Shown here piece after piece: positions 20,001 through 29,813 of a stretch of 64,000 bases of DNA. Each line of letters starts with the position of its first letter. Positions within the stretch are counted from its first letter, which is position 1. This DNA is from Planctomycetota bacterium (GTDB lineage: Bacteria; Planctomycetota; Planctomycetia; Pirellulales; Lacipirellulaceae). Made by a program: the position numbers and the translations under genes. The DNA lies in contig JABDGM010000001.1 in assembly GCA_013286045.1 (NCBI GenBank), forward strand, positions 1 through 64,000, written 5' to 3'. Below the pieces are notes generated by a model, which was given only the letters and a program-made list of their open reading frames with translations, made no database searches and had not been told where the DNA came from.

Positions 20001-23000
20001 CCGTCGCGTGGATTTCGATTTCTACTTGTCCGGCAGTCGGCGGCGTGCGATCTACCGGAACAAAGCGGAGGGCATCGAATGAGCCGGACTGTGTGATCCG
20101 CAGTTGGAACGCAGCGTGCGGAATAGCTAAGCGCGACTGGGCAGACGCTACGGAACTTGCATCGTCTGTCGAGCGATGTGCCAGTCGGGCGACGTAACGA
20201 CTGTCGTGTCGGCAAGCGATTTCGCCTTCGTTCGACGGATTTAGCAACTCCTTCGCCAAGGCTGAGGCTTCCAGGTCGGCGGCACGCACATTGATTGATT
20301 CCAGGTCAATAAGCCGCGGACGAAAATCGGGCAACTCGAGCGCTGCAACACGCCCGAACCCGACCATTGGTGATTGTTCGACCGCGATTGGAATGGCCGG
20401 ATCATCCGTTGGAATTGACTGCGCACCAGCAGTAACGAACCAAAGGGCTGGGTACTTCTTAAAGCTTGTGCGCGAAAGTGCTCGAACAAGCTGTAGCGCA
20501 CCGCCGCAACCGAGAGCTACATCGCCCCGGTCATTTCGGCTTTCCGCTCCAGTTGCGGCGACTAAAGATGTTTGGGGGCGGATATCGAGCGACCACAAGT
20601 GCGCGACTCCTCGGCAGCCGCGGTCGCCAAACGATTCTTCGAAAAGCCGTCGATAGTGAGATTCATCGAGCGGATCAATTTTGGCGATTGGTTGGGAATC
20701 GTTGTGACCGTTAGTCGACGCGGTCCGGGGAGACACGTACTCGAGACCTGGCTGAACAAGCACACATGACTGGCCCTGCGACTTAAGTTCATCGGCGAGC
20801 TTTCGGCCGACGCCGCGCGCATCGGCAAAAATGAGCCACGGACCTTCTGCCGTGGTCGGGGCGCCGTTCGAAGTAACTTGAAGGTCCTGCTTGCGCCATT
20901 CGATTTCGTACAGCCAAGACGAAGTGTCGACCGCCCCGGCTGCGGGGCCCGATCTGCCGAGCCGCTGCACCTGGGCACCTTCGAAGACGACCAGAATCTC
21001 GCCGTCGCCCGACAGTAAAAAAACATCGGCTTCGACTTGCTCGGGACTTGGCTTCGAGTCGCTGCTCGTCCGCCGCGCGTAAACAAACAGCGGCTGCTTG
21101 AAGTCGTCAATTTTTTTGCGAATCTCTACACGCCGAACGGCGACGGGCATATACGTATACGGGCTGAATGAGCCGTTTTGTTCTAATGGCACCACACCTG
21201 CAACAGACTGCAGTAGCGCATCGCCGAGCACCGGATGCAGGTGATAGGAGGACGCTTCGCGGGCGATTCCCTCGGGCAAGATGACACTGGCGATGGCGTC
21301 CTCGTCGCCGCGACGCAATTCGCCGAGCATTCGGAACGCAGGGCCGTATGCGAGTCCGCGTTCGAACATGGATTGATAAAACTCGTCCGTCGACCGAACG
21401 GCGGTAGCTCGATCCCGCGCCGCGGCCAAATCGATTTTGCCTGCCTCGGGCCGCATGTTCGACTTAGATTCGTGCGCGACGGTTCCCGTCGCGTGCATAT
21501 TCCAGGCGGCCGGTGGGCCGGCTTCCTCGTCGTTGCGGCTATAAATCTCGACTGTAGATTCGCCGCCCGCTTCCGGCGCAGCGGAGACCTGCACGCGACG
21601 GTGCACGCCTTCCGGCAAGAACATAGCTTGCTGAATCAAGAGATTTCGCAGCTCGTGCCGACCGGCGCCGAACAATTCTTCCGCCGCTGCCAGGCATTGC
21701 TCGATATACGCTGCCGCGGGCGTGACGACCGAGCCTTGCACTTGATGGTCGACGAGGTATGCGGGCGAGTGCATACTCCACCGCGATTCAAAGAGAGCGT
21801 TGCTCCACACGGTGGATAAGGATCGGCCAAGCAATGGCTGCGCAAGCTTGCCGTTCGCTGCTGAGCTGGCGCCGACAACACTTCCTGAGAAATCCGGGGT
21901 GCGGAGTGCGGGATCAACATCGAACCAATGTCGTGAACGTTGAAAGGGGTAATTTGGCAAGCGCAGTCGCTTGCGGAGCCAGGGTCGATCCCACCCCCGC
22001 CAATCTATTTTTCCGCCGCGGATGTAGAACTCGGCGACGCTACCCGAAATTACTTCCCAATCATTTTGCTTTTCGCGAAGCGAAGGGAGCCACGCGATTT
22101 CCAACTTGGGTTCGCAACGACGGCCCATGCCGAGCAGGCTGGCCGAGGGGCCTATCTCAATGATAACTGCGGGCTTTGCTTCGGCGATTCGCGACATACC
22201 GTCGGCGAACTGCACAGCATTTCGCAGATGATCGCGCCAGTACCGAGCTGTGGGGGCCTCGGTCATCAACTGGCCCGTGAGATTTGCTGCCAGCGGCACT
22301 TGCGGGAGGTGGAACTTTATTTTGGATGCAATCTGTTCGAACTCGTCGAGCATTTCGTCCATGAGCGGCGAGTGGAACGCGTGCGATACGTTCAACAGCT
22401 GCACCTGCACTCCGTCCGCTGCGAAACTGGCGACGAGACGTTGGACTTCCTCCGAATCGCCCGAGATGACAGTATTCTCGGGACCGTTGAGCACGGCGAT
22501 CACGACGCGTCCAGCGGCGCTTTTGATCGATTGCGCAACGCGGTCGCGCGAGGCGAACACGACCGCCATTTTGCCTTGGCGTTTCACGCTTTGCATGAGC
22601 CTGGCGCGCTCGGCAATCAACCGCAGCCCGTCTTCCAACGACATGACACCGGCGACGCAGGCGGCAGCGTATTCGCCGACGCTGTGACCGAGCACGATGT
22701 CAGGTTTTACACCCCACGAAGCCCACAGCTCGGCGAGCGCGACTTCTAGGGCGAACAGTGCGGGTTGCGTGTATTTTGTTTGATGGATGGGTGCATTTTC
22801 ACCCGCCGCCGAGTCGGATTTGGGATAAAGGATTTCAAGCAGCGATTGGCCGGCCCACAACGATCGCAAAACGGCATCGCACTTTTCGATGGTCTTTCGA
22901 AACACGGGCTGCGATTCGTACATCTGTCGCCCCATGCCGACGTATTGCGAACCCTGACCCGTAAATAGAAATGCCACGTTAGGACGGCCAATTAACCGCA

Positions 23001-24702
23001 CGGTCGCCTGCTTAACGCCGGCATGCGCTTTGGCGCCATCACTAGCGAAGGTCGCGAGACGCTGCCGCAACTGCGTAGAGTCAGTTGCGGTGACGATCGC
23101 GCGTTGATTGAACTCAGACCAACTTGTGTTCGCGGACCAGCAAACGTTCGCCGCATCACTTTTCGGATTGAGTTCCAAATACTTCGCGAGTTGTGCAGCC
23201 TGTTGCCGTAAGGCGGCTTCGGACTTCGCCGACAGTTTCAGCAGTTGGATCGGACGATCCGCCGCCTCCATGCGGCTGGCCGGGCCACCGTTTTGTTCCA
23301 GCGAGATCGCACGTTCCGGCGGAGCTTCTACGACCAAATGCGTGTTGGTGCCGCCGAAGCCGAATGAACTGACGCCGGCGATTCGCCGCCGTTTAGACCG
23401 TGGCCACGAAATTGGCCGCGTGGGAATTTCAAGCCGCGTGCCTTCCAGTTTGATATGGGGATTGAGCGACTCGAAATTCGCTTGCGGCAAGATCTCTTCG
23501 TGCTGCATCATCAGCACAGATTTAATCATTCCGGCAACGCCCGAGACGGTCTCCATGTGGCCAACGTTGGCTTTTACGCTGGTCACATAAACGGGCGGAG
23601 CTTCGGAGTCCGTCGAGCCAAAAATTTGGCTGAGGGCCATCATTTCGATCGGGTCGCCCAACGGCGTGCCGGTGCCGTGAGCTTCGATGTAATCGATATC
23701 CTGCGGTGTGATATTGGCCTGCTTCAGCGCGGCTCGTATGCACGCCACCTGAGATTGACTATTCGGGGCACTAATGCCGGAGGTTCGCCCATCCTGGTTG
23801 ACGCTCGTTCCGCGGATCACGGCAAGGATATCATCGCCGTCGCGCTCGGCGTCCTCCAAGCGTTTGAGCAGCACAAGCCCGCAGCCTTCGCCGCGGACGT
23901 AGCCATTGGCGCGCGAGTCGAACGGCCGGCAAATGCCTTCGGGAGAAAGCATGCGCGCCTTGGAGAATGCGATCGTGGTTTCCGGCGTGAGGATGAGATT
24001 CACACCGCCCGCGAGTGCCGCATCCGATTCGCCGCGACGCAAGCTCTCGACGGCAAAATGAATGGAAAGCGATGAGCTGCTGCAAGCGGTGTCGACTGCC
24101 GCGCTGGGGCCGTGGAGATCGAACACATAGGACACCCGATTGGCGGCGATCGATAAGGCATTGCCGGTGCCCATGTGGGCATCGATGCGCTGGTAATAGT
24201 CGTCTTGGCCGATGAGGATTTTGGAATAATCGTTCCCGCCGATACCGACGAAAACCGCAGTACGGGTGCCGGCGAGTTCTTCCGCCGGGCGGCCCGCGTT
24301 CTCCATCGCCTCCCAGGCGACTTCGAGAAGCAAACGTTGCTGAGGGTCCATGCGAACAGCTTCGCGCGGAGTGATGCCGAAGAACTGCGGGTCGAACTGG
24401 CCCGGGTTGTCGATGAACGCAGCCCAGCGGACCGACATTTTCCCCTGGGTTTCACCCGTAGCGTCGAAAAAGGCGTCAGCATTCCAGCGGTCTGGAGGCA
24501 CCTCACTCGCAGCGCTGCGGCCTGCTTTGATCAGTTCCCACAAGGCTTGCAGGTTCGGAGCGCCCGGAAAGCGGCAAGCCATGCCAATGATGGCGATTGA
24601 ACCTGGCGTCGGCGGGGGAGCCGATTGGTTCTTGAGGCGCTGTTCGAGTAACTTTCGCTGGGCCTGGGAAAGCCCGGCTAAGCGTGTTGCAAGATCGCTC
24701 AT
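17062..24702 (-). CDS. Type I polyketide synthase, single fully reducing module with thioesterase
   Basis: 2546 residues in animal-FAS-like order KS-AT-DH-(structural KR part)-ER-KR-ACP-TE. KS ~35-460: Cys207 in DTACSSS, His342 in [11 protein letters not shown], His382 in KANVGH. AT ~575-870: Ser674 in GHSVGEY, and HAFH (774-777), which signals malonyl-CoA choice. DH ~955-1245: His986 in [10 protein letters not shown] and Asp1161 in [12 protein letters not shown] ~1535-1853: HAGAGGVG (1675-1682). KR ~1880-2110: GGLGALG (1889-1895), Tyr2030 in [13 protein letters not shown]: Ser2195 in GLDSL. TE ~2258-2530: Ser2342 in GWSTGG, C-terminal His in GDHF. All key residues are present and no methyltransferase is seen, so it should make a saturated unbranched chain, probably iteratively, and release it as acid or ester. 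A GCAATCC heptamer repeat sits in the ER-KR linker. No phosphopantetheinyl transferase is in the window. Confidence 0.95.
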   Translation of the reverse strand: MSDLATRLAGLSQAQRKLLEQRLKNQSAPPPTPGSIAIIGMACRFPGAPNLQALWELIKAGRSAASEVPPDRWNADAFFDATGETQGKMSVRWAAFIDNPGQFDPQFFGITPREAVRMDPQQRLLLEVAWEAMENAGRPAEELAGTRTAVFVGIGGNDYSKILIGQDDYYQRIDAHMGTGNALSIAANRVSYVFDLHGPSAAVDTACSSSSLSIHFAVESLRRGESDAALAGGVNLILTPETTIAFSKARMLSPEGICRPFDSRANGYVRGEGCGLVLLKRLEDAERDGDDILAVIRGTSVNQDGRTSGISAPNSQSQVACIRAALKQANITPQDIDYIEAHGTGTPLGDPIEMMALSQIFGSTDSEAPPVYVTSVKANVGHMETVSGVAGMIKSVLMMQHEEILPQANFESLNPHIKLEGTRLEIPTRPISWPRSKRRRIAGVSSFGFGGTNTHLVVEAPPERAISLEQNGGPASRMEAADRPIQLLKLSAKSEAALRQQAAQLAKYLELNPKSDAANVCWSANTSWSEFNQRAIVTATDSTQLRQRLATFASDGAKAHAGVKQATVRLIGRPNVAFLFTGQGSQYVGMGRQMYESQPVFRKTIEKCDAVLRSLWAGQSLLEILYPKSDSAAGENAPIHQTKYTQPALFALEVALAELWASWGVKPDIVLGHSVGEYAAACVAGVMSLEDGLRLIAERARLMQSVKRQGKMAVVFASRDRVAQSIKSAAGRVVIAVLNGPENTVISGDSEEVQRLVASFAADGVQVQLLNVSHAFHSPLMDEMLDEFEQIASKIKFHLPQVPLAANLTGQLMTEAPTARYWRDHLRNAVQFADGMSRIAEAKPAVIIEIGPSASLLGMGRRCEPKLEIAWLPSLREKQNDWEVISGSVAEFYIRGGKIDWRGWDRPWLRKRLRLPNYPFQRSRHWFDVDPALRTPDFSGSVVGASSAANGKLAQPLLGRSLSTVWSNALFESRWSMHSPAYLVDHQVQGSVVTPAAAYIEQCLAAAEELFGAGRHELRNLLIQQAMFLPEGVHRRVQVSAAPEAGGESTVEIYSRNDEEAGPPAAWNMHATGTVAHESKSNMRPEAGKIDLAAARDRATAVRSTDEFYQSMFERGLAYGPAFRMLGELRRGDEDAIASVILPEGIAREASSYHLHPVLGDALLQSVAGVVPLEQNGSFSPYTYMPVAVRRVEIRKKIDDFKQPLFVYARRTSSDSKPSPEQVEADVFLLSGDGEILVVFEGAQVQRLGRSGPAAGAVDTSSWLYEIEWRKQDLQVTSNGAPTTAEGPWLIFADARGVGRKLADELKSQGQSCVLVQPGLEYVSPRTASTNGHNDSQPIAKIDPLDESHYRRLFEESFGDRGCRGVAHLWSLDIRPQTSLVAATGAESRNDRGDVALGCGGALQLVRALSRTSFKKYPALWFVTAGAQSIPTDDPAIPIAVEQSPMVGFGRVAALELPDFRPRLIDLESINVRAADLEASALAKELLNPSNEGEIACRHDSRYVARLAHRSTDDASSVASAQSRLAIPHAAFQLRITQSGSFDALRFVPVDRTPPTAGQVEIEIHATGLNFSDVLKALGLYPGIKDAIVPLGIEASGVVTSVGEGVDRFKVGDEVFGVVPYAFASHARTAEYALVHKPKSIDHDAACTIPITFLTAYYGLVRLAQMQPGERVLIHAGAGGVGLAAIQIAQQIGAEVFATAGSETKRDFLRSLGVKHVYSSRSTAFAEEILADTNREGIDIVLNSLPGEAISKSLSILRAYGRFLEIGKTDIYQNRMIGLLPFQDNLSYFAIDLDRMLRQRPAYIRPLFADVMRHFDSGEYQPLMFTRFEAESTIDSFRYMSQRKNIGKVVVSFPQRDTNSEPSAQQSAIRNPQSEIEPIRNDGTYLITGGLGALGLRVAEWLATEGAGAVALLARRAPTHEVEAALDKIRVKGTKVAVLRGDAADAASLQHAMAQLPADCPPLRGVIHAAGVLADGILSEMTLDQLDRAMSPKVQGAQNLHAATRDLPLDFFVLFSSVASVLGSPGQANYAAGNAYLDALAHERRRAGLPATAVNWGPWAGSGMAAEAGRDESVKSRGMALIEPSQGLDVLGKLLKTPAPQVAVMNAQWADLLKLLGSRRPQLLADIASEIQESGGDAAGSRLDHDFRKRFFAADVSTRQTLVQDYIRQELARIMGVEPRTLEIHQPLSTFGLDSLLALELKNNLEGRLDFSLPMAKLMEGPSIESLAAETTRLLTAGIDGSTEESSASETGTPPTWTPLLPLRETGSRSPLILLPALGGDSRYYMDLVQQLGNDQPIYVFRPRGLDQDLPPHLTIAEMIADYLPALYALQPAGPYHLAGWSTGGAFAFALAEALERDGKEVAMLALMDSPLPSFCDAFDAEDDARFFCDIINFANRCAGADVRIDFQRLSTLPPSERFAAAVEEARQSGMLPAETPIEFVRNLVAVGQANVRVLQSYRPNPLTITVQFFTPETREALAELSGRTPPADVDLGWSRQIGQAVEIHRLPGDHFTMMFGESAARIGRLLTPLLDADRPISTTASAALK
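19081..19108. repeat. Heptamer tandem repeat inside the PKS gene
   Basis: Four exact copies of GGATTGC (plus strand), with a degenerate fifth unit before them. On the coding strand it reads (GCAATCC)4 and encodes [10 protein letters not shown]-like residues at ~1867-1876 in the linker between ER and KR. The frame is kept across the gene. The same heptamer family recurs in the UbiD-family gene at 33401-33435. Confidence 0.88.
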
Positions 24703-24838
24703 GTTTATTCAGATCGGGCGGCCGGGAAAATGGCCGTGGGCTGCGAAGATAGGCAAAAATGCGAATCTTTTAGCGTATGGGAGATGCCCGAGGCTCGCAA
24801 GGCGACCAGCCAAGGCCCTACTAATTCGGGCAAATTCG

Positions 24839-26527
24839 TCAGGCAGTGCGACGATGTGCCGGAGCCAACGCAGGAGAGAGTTCTGCGGCTTGATAGGCGA
24901 TGATATCGCGGGTTTCCACGATAAAGCGGTAGCCGTGCGAAGCGAGGAAATCCAGGCAGGTGTCGGCATCTCGCGGCGGCATGATGCGATACTCAAATCG
25001 CAGAATGCGCGGTTTCAATCGCTCAAAATTGATCGACCGAATGATGGGCCAGTCGTACCCCTCGGCATCGATCTGAATTAAATCGACCTGGCTCAATCCA
25101 GCTGCCTGAAGGGCGCTTTCCACTGTGTGGCAAAGGACTCGTTGGGAAACGATCTCGGCATCCGCAACATCGTGCCTTAGCAAGTGGCTGCGATCGAACG
25201 AGGCAGACATTGAAGCTTCGCCGCGCTTGCAGTACAGGTCACGAACTCCAGCTTCTTCGGCGATCGCGGCTTCGAGGAGAGTTATGTTCGGTTGGTTACG
25301 GTAGGTATTCTTCAACTGCGCAAATGCCGCAGGCTGCGGCTCGACGAGCACGCCGCGAAGTTTGTGGGCGACTACAATTTCGCGCAGGTCGTCATCGCCA
25401 ATGCCATCGAAGGCTCCGATTTGTAGGAACGTGAGTCTCGGATTCCGGAGCAACTCATTAGCGACTACGAACGGCAAGCAGCTTCGAACTGCCAAGGATG
25501 GTTCGCGAACGATGATCGGCGGCGCATAACTCCTCTGGATGCCTATTCTTCGAAGAAACAGGTTGCGACGGCGACGGCGCGCAGCGGAAGTGAACCAAGC
25601 GGGGGTTAAGCGGCGTCTGACTTCGCGAAGCATTCGTCGCCGCGATACTGGCGGCGTTTCTGCAGCAGAGGAAGCGGGTAATTGAAGATTCGTGTCGGTA
25701 ACAGTGCCAACTCGGGGCGGTTGAACTGCCGGTTCGGCAACTGCGAATTGTTTTTGGTCGTCTTCTCGCCAATTGTTACTTCGCTGCAATTGCCACAAGT
25801 AAGCCTGTTTCAACCAAGACACGTAAGCAACCAGCATGCAGACTTGCACGCCAGCCAAGCCGTCTAAGAACCCAAGTCGCCCGATATAGCCTTGCAAAAA
25901 GCGCACGGGGAATCGAAACAGCAACTGAAACAAGCTCGGTTGGCGGCCCTGAGACTGCCAAACGCGTGCTTGGACGCTCGCGTAGCGCTCGCTCTTTGGC
26001 AGGTACTGCGAGTAGGAGTTGCAGCTGTAGTGTATTAGGCGTTCGCGAAGCCGGCCCACGGCGCGGCCCGGCATCCTGACTTCCGCATGATCGGTAGGGC
26101 CGACGTATCGACCAATGTCTCTTTTGAACAGCCGCAAGAGACTGTCGTTTTTCCATGGGCCGAATCGAACCGGGTGGCCCATGAAGTGATTCAATCGATG
26201 AATCCAGTACCCGTCGCACTTGGGTTCGGATAGTGCGCCGCGAATTTCCGTGGCCAATGCAGGGGAAATCCGTTCGTCCGCATCGAGAATTAGGACCCAC
26301 TCGTGCGTGGCCTGCGGGATGGCCCAGTTCTTGAAGTCGCCGGACGTGCCGTATTCGCGTTCGATGATCCGGCAACCGAGCCCGTGAGCAATTTCGAGCG
26401 TGCCATCCGTCGAGCCCGAATCCGCCACGAGCACTTCATCCGCGATCTGCTGGGCACTGACGACGCACGAGCTGATATTTTCAGACTCGTTTTTGCACGG
26501 GATGATGACGGTGAGCTTAGCAGACAT
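24839..26527 (-). CDS. Fusion of family 2 glycosyltransferase and FkbM methyltransferase
   Basis: 562 residues. The N-terminal ~260 residues are a GT-A family 2 transferase of the LPS-core WaaE/KdtX type: VIIPCKNESENI, ADSGSTDGTLEIA and the metal-binding LILDADERI. A basic linker (~270-345) leads to a C-terminal FkbM-type SAM methyltransferase (~365-540: LTFLQIGAFDGIGDDD, VLVEPQPAAF, VDLIQIDAEGYDW). FkbM enzymes usually O-methylate sugars or polyketides. The stop lies 136 bp before the PKS start, same strand, so the product may be a glycosylated, O-methylated lipid or polyketide; alternatively the gene serves surface glycans. Both domains look complete, so a real bifunctional enzyme is likely. 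Confidence 0.88.
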   Translation of the reverse strand: MSAKLTVIIPCKNESENISSCVVSAQQIADEVLVADSGSTDGTLEIAHGLGCRIIEREYGTSGDFKNWAIPQATHEWVLILDADERISPALATEIRGALSEPKCDGYWIHRLNHFMGHPVRFGPWKNDSLLRLFKRDIGRYVGPTDHAEVRMPGRAVGRLRERLIHYSCNSYSQYLPKSERYASVQARVWQSQGRQPSLFQLLFRFPVRFLQGYIGRLGFLDGLAGVQVCMLVAYVSWLKQAYLWQLQRSNNWREDDQKQFAVAEPAVQPPRVGTVTDTNLQLPASSAAETPPVSRRRMLREVRRRLTPAWFTSAARRRRRNLFLRRIGIQRSYAPPIIVREPSLAVRSCLPFVVANELLRNPRLTFLQIGAFDGIGDDDLREIVVAHKLRGVLVEPQPAAFAQLKNTYRNQPNITLLEAAIAEEAGVRDLYCKRGEASMSASFDRSHLLRHDVADAEIVSQRVLCHTVESALQAAGLSQVDLIQIDAEGYDWPIIRSINFERLKPRILRFEYRIMPPRDADTCLDFLASHGYRFIVETRDIIAYQAAELSPALAPAHRRTA

Positions 26528-26696
26528 GGCGGCGGAGTTTAGGCCGTTTACAGCTAGCTAGTCCATAGCAATCGCTAAGCTGAAAGACCGACTATTCCGG
26601 CCAAATCACACGCTAGCTCGTCTTCGTTTTTCGGCGATGTGATCGAGCTGAGTGAGGAAAGCCACCCGGTGCAAGCACGCGAATCGGATACACGCA

Positions 26697-27845
26697 TTAG
26701 TAGTCCACATCCACCCACTTTCGTTCTCGCGAGCTTTTAAGCACTGCGTCGCAGATCGCGATTTCATTGTGGCCGTCTTGGAAGGTGGAGAAATCACCAC
26801 CCGGGCGAGTGCCCTCGATAAAGCCGTACACATTTCGGAATAGATTTTTGGGCCCGACTGGGTAACCTTCGTTATGCCCGCCAGGGTAGTGGGCGTATTC
26901 GCGGGCTGCGGGATGCAGCAGGCTCGGATCTTTGAGTAGGAGTTGGTTAGGTCCGTCGCGGCGACCGATCCACAACTCGTTCGGCCGCTCTTGGTCCCAC
27001 GCCAAGGCGCATTTACTTCCGTCGATTTCGACGTACAGCCGATTTTTGCGACCGGCCGCACATTGGTTGACGGTCAACGAACCGTGCGCGCCGGAATCGA
27101 ATTCGAGCAGGATTGAGCCATAGTCTTCCGTGTTGATTGCCACGTCTTCGAGGTCTTCAGGCCGTAGCACCTTGCCGGCGTAAGTTTCGACTTCGACTTT
27201 TGGTCGTTTTCGCTTCGGGTGAATCGTTACGAGGTCGGCCATCACGCGGACGATTTTGAGCCCTGTGATGAACTGCACGAGGTCGCACCAATGGCTGCCG
27301 ACATCGGCAACGGCCCGCGACGCGCCGCTGAGCTCCGGCACGAGTCGCCAGTTCCAGTCGTTTTCCAGGAGCAGCCAATCTTGCAAGTAAGAGCCGTGAA
27401 TCGCGTAGATGCGTCCGACGTCGCGAGCGGCCGTGCACATTTGGTGGGCGTGCTGAACCAGCGGCATGTAGCGGTAGTTGAAGTTGATGGCGTTCACAAC
27501 GCCGGCATCTTTCGCCAATCGCACGAGCTCGCGCGATTCAACGGAAGTCATCGCCAGCGGTTTTTCAGAGATGATGTGCTTTTTGGCGGCGAGAATCTCT
27601 TTGTTGATGCCGAAGTGCAAATGATTCGGCGTGCAATTGTGTACGACCTGAATATCGGGGTCGGCCAACAGCTTTTTGTAATCGCCGTAGGCTTTTGGAA
27701 TCGACAGTTGCTTGGCTTTCGCTTGAGCCAGGTCATCGCCGCGCTCGGCGACTGCCGCCACTTCGACAAACCCGAGCCGCCGGATCGCCTCCACATGCGC
27801 GGGACCGATGAATCCTGTGCCGATGATGCCTGCTTTGATCGTCAT
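26697..27845 (-). CDS. Gfo/Idh/MocA family NAD(P)-dependent oxidoreductase
   Basis: The ATG at 27845 (MTIKAGIIGTGFIG) is chosen because it opens directly with the Rossmann glycine motif; a longer frame would run into a palindromic repeat. 382 residues: NAD-binding domain ~1-125 with the EKPLA motif carrying the catalytic-type lysine, then the alpha/beta substrate domain with NFNYRYMP, VADVGSHWCDL and GGHNEGY. Such enzymes oxidise or epimerise sugars, inositols and related alcohols. It shares strand with a PNPOx-like gene and a second Gfo/Idh/MocA gene upstream. Substrate unknown. Confidence 0.9.
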   Translation of the reverse strand: MTIKAGIIGTGFIGPAHVEAIRRLGFVEVAAVAERGDDLAQAKAKQLSIPKAYGDYKKLLADPDIQVVHNCTPNHLHFGINKEILAAKKHIISEKPLAMTSVESRELVRLAKDAGVVNAINFNYRYMPLVQHAHQMCTAARDVGRIYAIHGSYLQDWLLLENDWNWRLVPELSGASRAVADVGSHWCDLVQFITGLKIVRVMADLVTIHPKRKRPKVEVETYAGKVLRPEDLEDVAINTEDYGSILLEFDSGAHGSLTVNQCAAGRKNRLYVEIDGSKCALAWDQERPNELWIGRRDGPNQLLLKDPSLLHPAAREYAHYPGGHNEGYPVGPKNLFRNVYGFIEGTRPGGDFSTFQDGHNEIAICDAVLKSSRERKWVDVDY

Positions 27846-27883
27846 TATTGAAAGCTGGAAGAGAGTTGATGTTCGCAGTTGCA

Positions 27884-27936
27884 CGCAGATTATCGCAGAT
27901 AAAAGGAATTCTTCAATTCATCTGCGTAAATCTGCG
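27884..27936. repeat. CGCAGAT-type inverted repeat
   Basis: Left arm 27884-27900 and right arm 27920-27936 match 15 of 17 when one is reverse-complemented, and the central bases also pair partly (GGAATT with AATTC). Each arm contains two CGCAGAT copies. It fills the gap between the PNPOx-like gene and the Gfo/Idh/MocA gene and could fold in the transcript. Confidence 0.7.
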
Positions 27937-27960
27937 AACAAGTGAATCGGGCGGAAGCAG

Positions 27961-28503
27961 TTAATCCCGTAGGCCAGTTGGCAGCCCGTCGATGCTGACG
28001 GAGTTTTTTTCTCGACGATACTCATTGAGGCCGTCGTCGCCCTTTTTGCGAGCCCAAATAATCAACTCCTCGCGCTGCTGCTGGAATTCGTATCGTGGGA
28101 CCGCCATGCCGCAGGATGTTTGAGCGGAATCGATAGTGGCCAGAATGATGTGCCGCTCACCGGGGATTGAGCCGATGAGCGCGTGAAGCTCGCCACCACG
28201 GGGAGTATCGAGTTGGATTACCTCGCCACGGCCATAAAGCCGCAGGATCCACGGCTTGCCGGCGAAGGCGCAAAACATGATGGTGATGCGACCGTCGGCC
28301 GCGAGATGCGCGGCGGTTTCATTGCCGCTGCCCGTGAGGTCGAGGTAGCACACGGTGTGCTTATCCAGACAGCGGAATGTATCGATGCCCTTTGGCGAAA
28401 GGTTGATGCGACTGTCTGCAACAGCAGTCGCCGTAAAAAACATTTGCTGCTGAGCGATGAACGTCTGCAGCTCGGGCGTGATTTCAGTGTAGAGCTTGCC
28501 CAT
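27961..28503 (-). CDS. Pyridoxamine 5'-phosphate oxidase-family flavin-binding protein
   Basis: 180 residues from the ATG at 28503 (MGKLYTEITPEL); GAGTGGGTA just upstream offers a fair ribosome-binding site, whereas the longer frame would need a TTG. The split-barrel FMN-binding fold is suggested by FIAQQQMFFTATA, RINLSPKG, CYLDLTGSGNETAAHL and ITIMFCAFAGKPWILRLYG. These are hallmarks of the pyridoxamine 5'-phosphate oxidase-related family, often small FMN or F420 reductases of unknown substrate. It sits 28 bp after one Gfo/Idh/MocA gene and 115 bp before another, likely one transcript. Confidence 0.85.
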   Translation of the reverse strand: MGKLYTEITPELQTFIAQQQMFFTATAVADSRINLSPKGIDTFRCLDKHTVCYLDLTGSGNETAAHLAADGRITIMFCAFAGKPWILRLYGRGEVIQLDTPRGGELHALIGSIPGERHIILATIDSAQTSCGMAVPRYEFQQQREELIIWARKKGDDGLNEYRREKNSVSIDGLPTGLRD

Positions 28504-28531
28504 TACCCACTCACGCAATCATTTTCTACAG

Positions 28532-29695
28532 CTACTCGACCTTCTCAACTTTCGCCCATTTGCCTTCATCGATCGATTTTTCGACGGCATCGAGCACGGC
28601 GACACATTGGGCGCCGTCGCGGAAGTCGGCCATGATCGTCTTTTTGCCGCCGATCGCGCCCATCAATTCATAGACAGCGTGGACGAAAGTATGTTCGTAC
28701 CCAAGTACGTGGCCCGGCGGCCACCAGCCGCCCACGTAGGGGTGGACGCCTTCGGTCGCCATGATGGACTTGAAGCCTTGGCGGCCGGCAGGGTCGGCGC
28801 AATTGTAGAACTGCAGCAAGTTCATTTCCTCGAAATTGAACACCAGCGAGCCTTTGCTGCCATTGATTTCGAAGCGGTTGTAGTTCTTTCGGCCGGGCGC
28901 CATGCGTGTAGCTTCGAATGAGCCGAGCGCGCCGCTCGAAAATTTCGCCAAGAACAGCGTGGCGTCGTCGACGGTGACTTTTTCCGTCCCTTCGCCAGCC
29001 GTCGCGGTGAGGCCCGCGGATCGGCCTTCGGCCGGCCGCTCCACAATGAACGTCTTTTTCATGCCGACGACTTCCGCAATGTCGCCCACCAAGAAGCGGG
29101 CCATATCAATATGGTGAGCATTCAGGTCGCCATTCGCGCCGGAACCCGCCGCATCTTTGCGAAGCCGCCAGTTCATCGGGAACTTGGGGTCGTTGAGCCA
29201 ATCTTGCAGGTAGGTTGCCCGGAAATGGCGGATCTCGCCGATTTCGCCCGCGGCGATCATTTGCTTCGCCAGCGCGATGGCGGGCACCACGCGGTAGTTG
29301 AAGTTGACCATGTTCACGACCTTGGCCTTGCGGACTGCATCGAGCATTTCGCGGGCGTCCTTCAAATTGAAGGCCAAAGGCTTTTCGCAGAACACGTGCT
29401 TGCCAGCCTTTGCCGCGGCGACAGCCATGTCGTGGTGCAGGCTGCCGGGCGTCGAGATGTCGACGACGTCGATATCCTTCCGCTCACACACTTTGTGCCA
29501 GTCGCTCTCGTGGCTTTCCCAGCCGAAGCGCTTGGCAAACTCGGCGGTTTCATCGGCATGACGGCCGCAGATGGCTTTCATCACCGGCGTCGGATCGGGA
29601 TCGAAGAACTTGCCCACTTTCAGGTAGGCGTTCGAGTGCGCCTTGCCCATGAACTTGGTGCCGATGAGCGCCACGTTAACCGACTTTGCCGCCAT
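28532..29695 (-). CDS. Gfo/Idh/MocA family NAD(P)-dependent oxidoreductase
   Basis: 387 residues from the ATG at 29695, which has AAGGA 6 bases upstream. NAD-binding motif VALIGTKFMGKAHSNAY near the start, EKPLAFN with the catalytic-type lysine, VNMVNFNYRVVPAI, then AHHIDMARFLVGD and GGWWPPGHVLGYEH in the C-terminal domain. It resembles sugar dehydrogenases or UDP-N-acetylglucosamine 3-dehydrogenase-like proteins, but the substrate cannot be read. First gene of the minus-strand trio; divergently placed to the membrane acyltransferase gene with a 118-bp shared upstream region. Confidence 0.9.
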   Translation of the reverse strand: MAAKSVNVALIGTKFMGKAHSNAYLKVGKFFDPDPTPVMKAICGRHADETAEFAKRFGWESHESDWHKVCERKDIDVVDISTPGSLHHDMAVAAAKAGKHVFCEKPLAFNLKDAREMLDAVRKAKVVNMVNFNYRVVPAIALAKQMIAAGEIGEIRHFRATYLQDWLNDPKFPMNWRLRKDAAGSGANGDLNAHHIDMARFLVGDIAEVVGMKKTFIVERPAEGRSAGLTATAGEGTEKVTVDDATLFLAKFSSGALGSFEATRMAPGRKNYNRFEINGSKGSLVFNFEEMNLLQFYNCADPAGRQGFKSIMATEGVHPYVGGWWPPGHVLGYEHTFVHAVYELMGAIGGKKTIMADFRDGAQCVAVLDAVEKSIDEGKWAKVEKVE

Positions 29696-29813
29696 GATCG
29701 TTCCTTTCTCCAGATTCGCAGTGATTGCCGTCCGTACAGCGTACCGGCAGGCTTCGAGGCGTCGCAAGTAGCTAGGATTCGCCGCACGTGGTCTATATAC
29801 TCGACAGAGAGTT

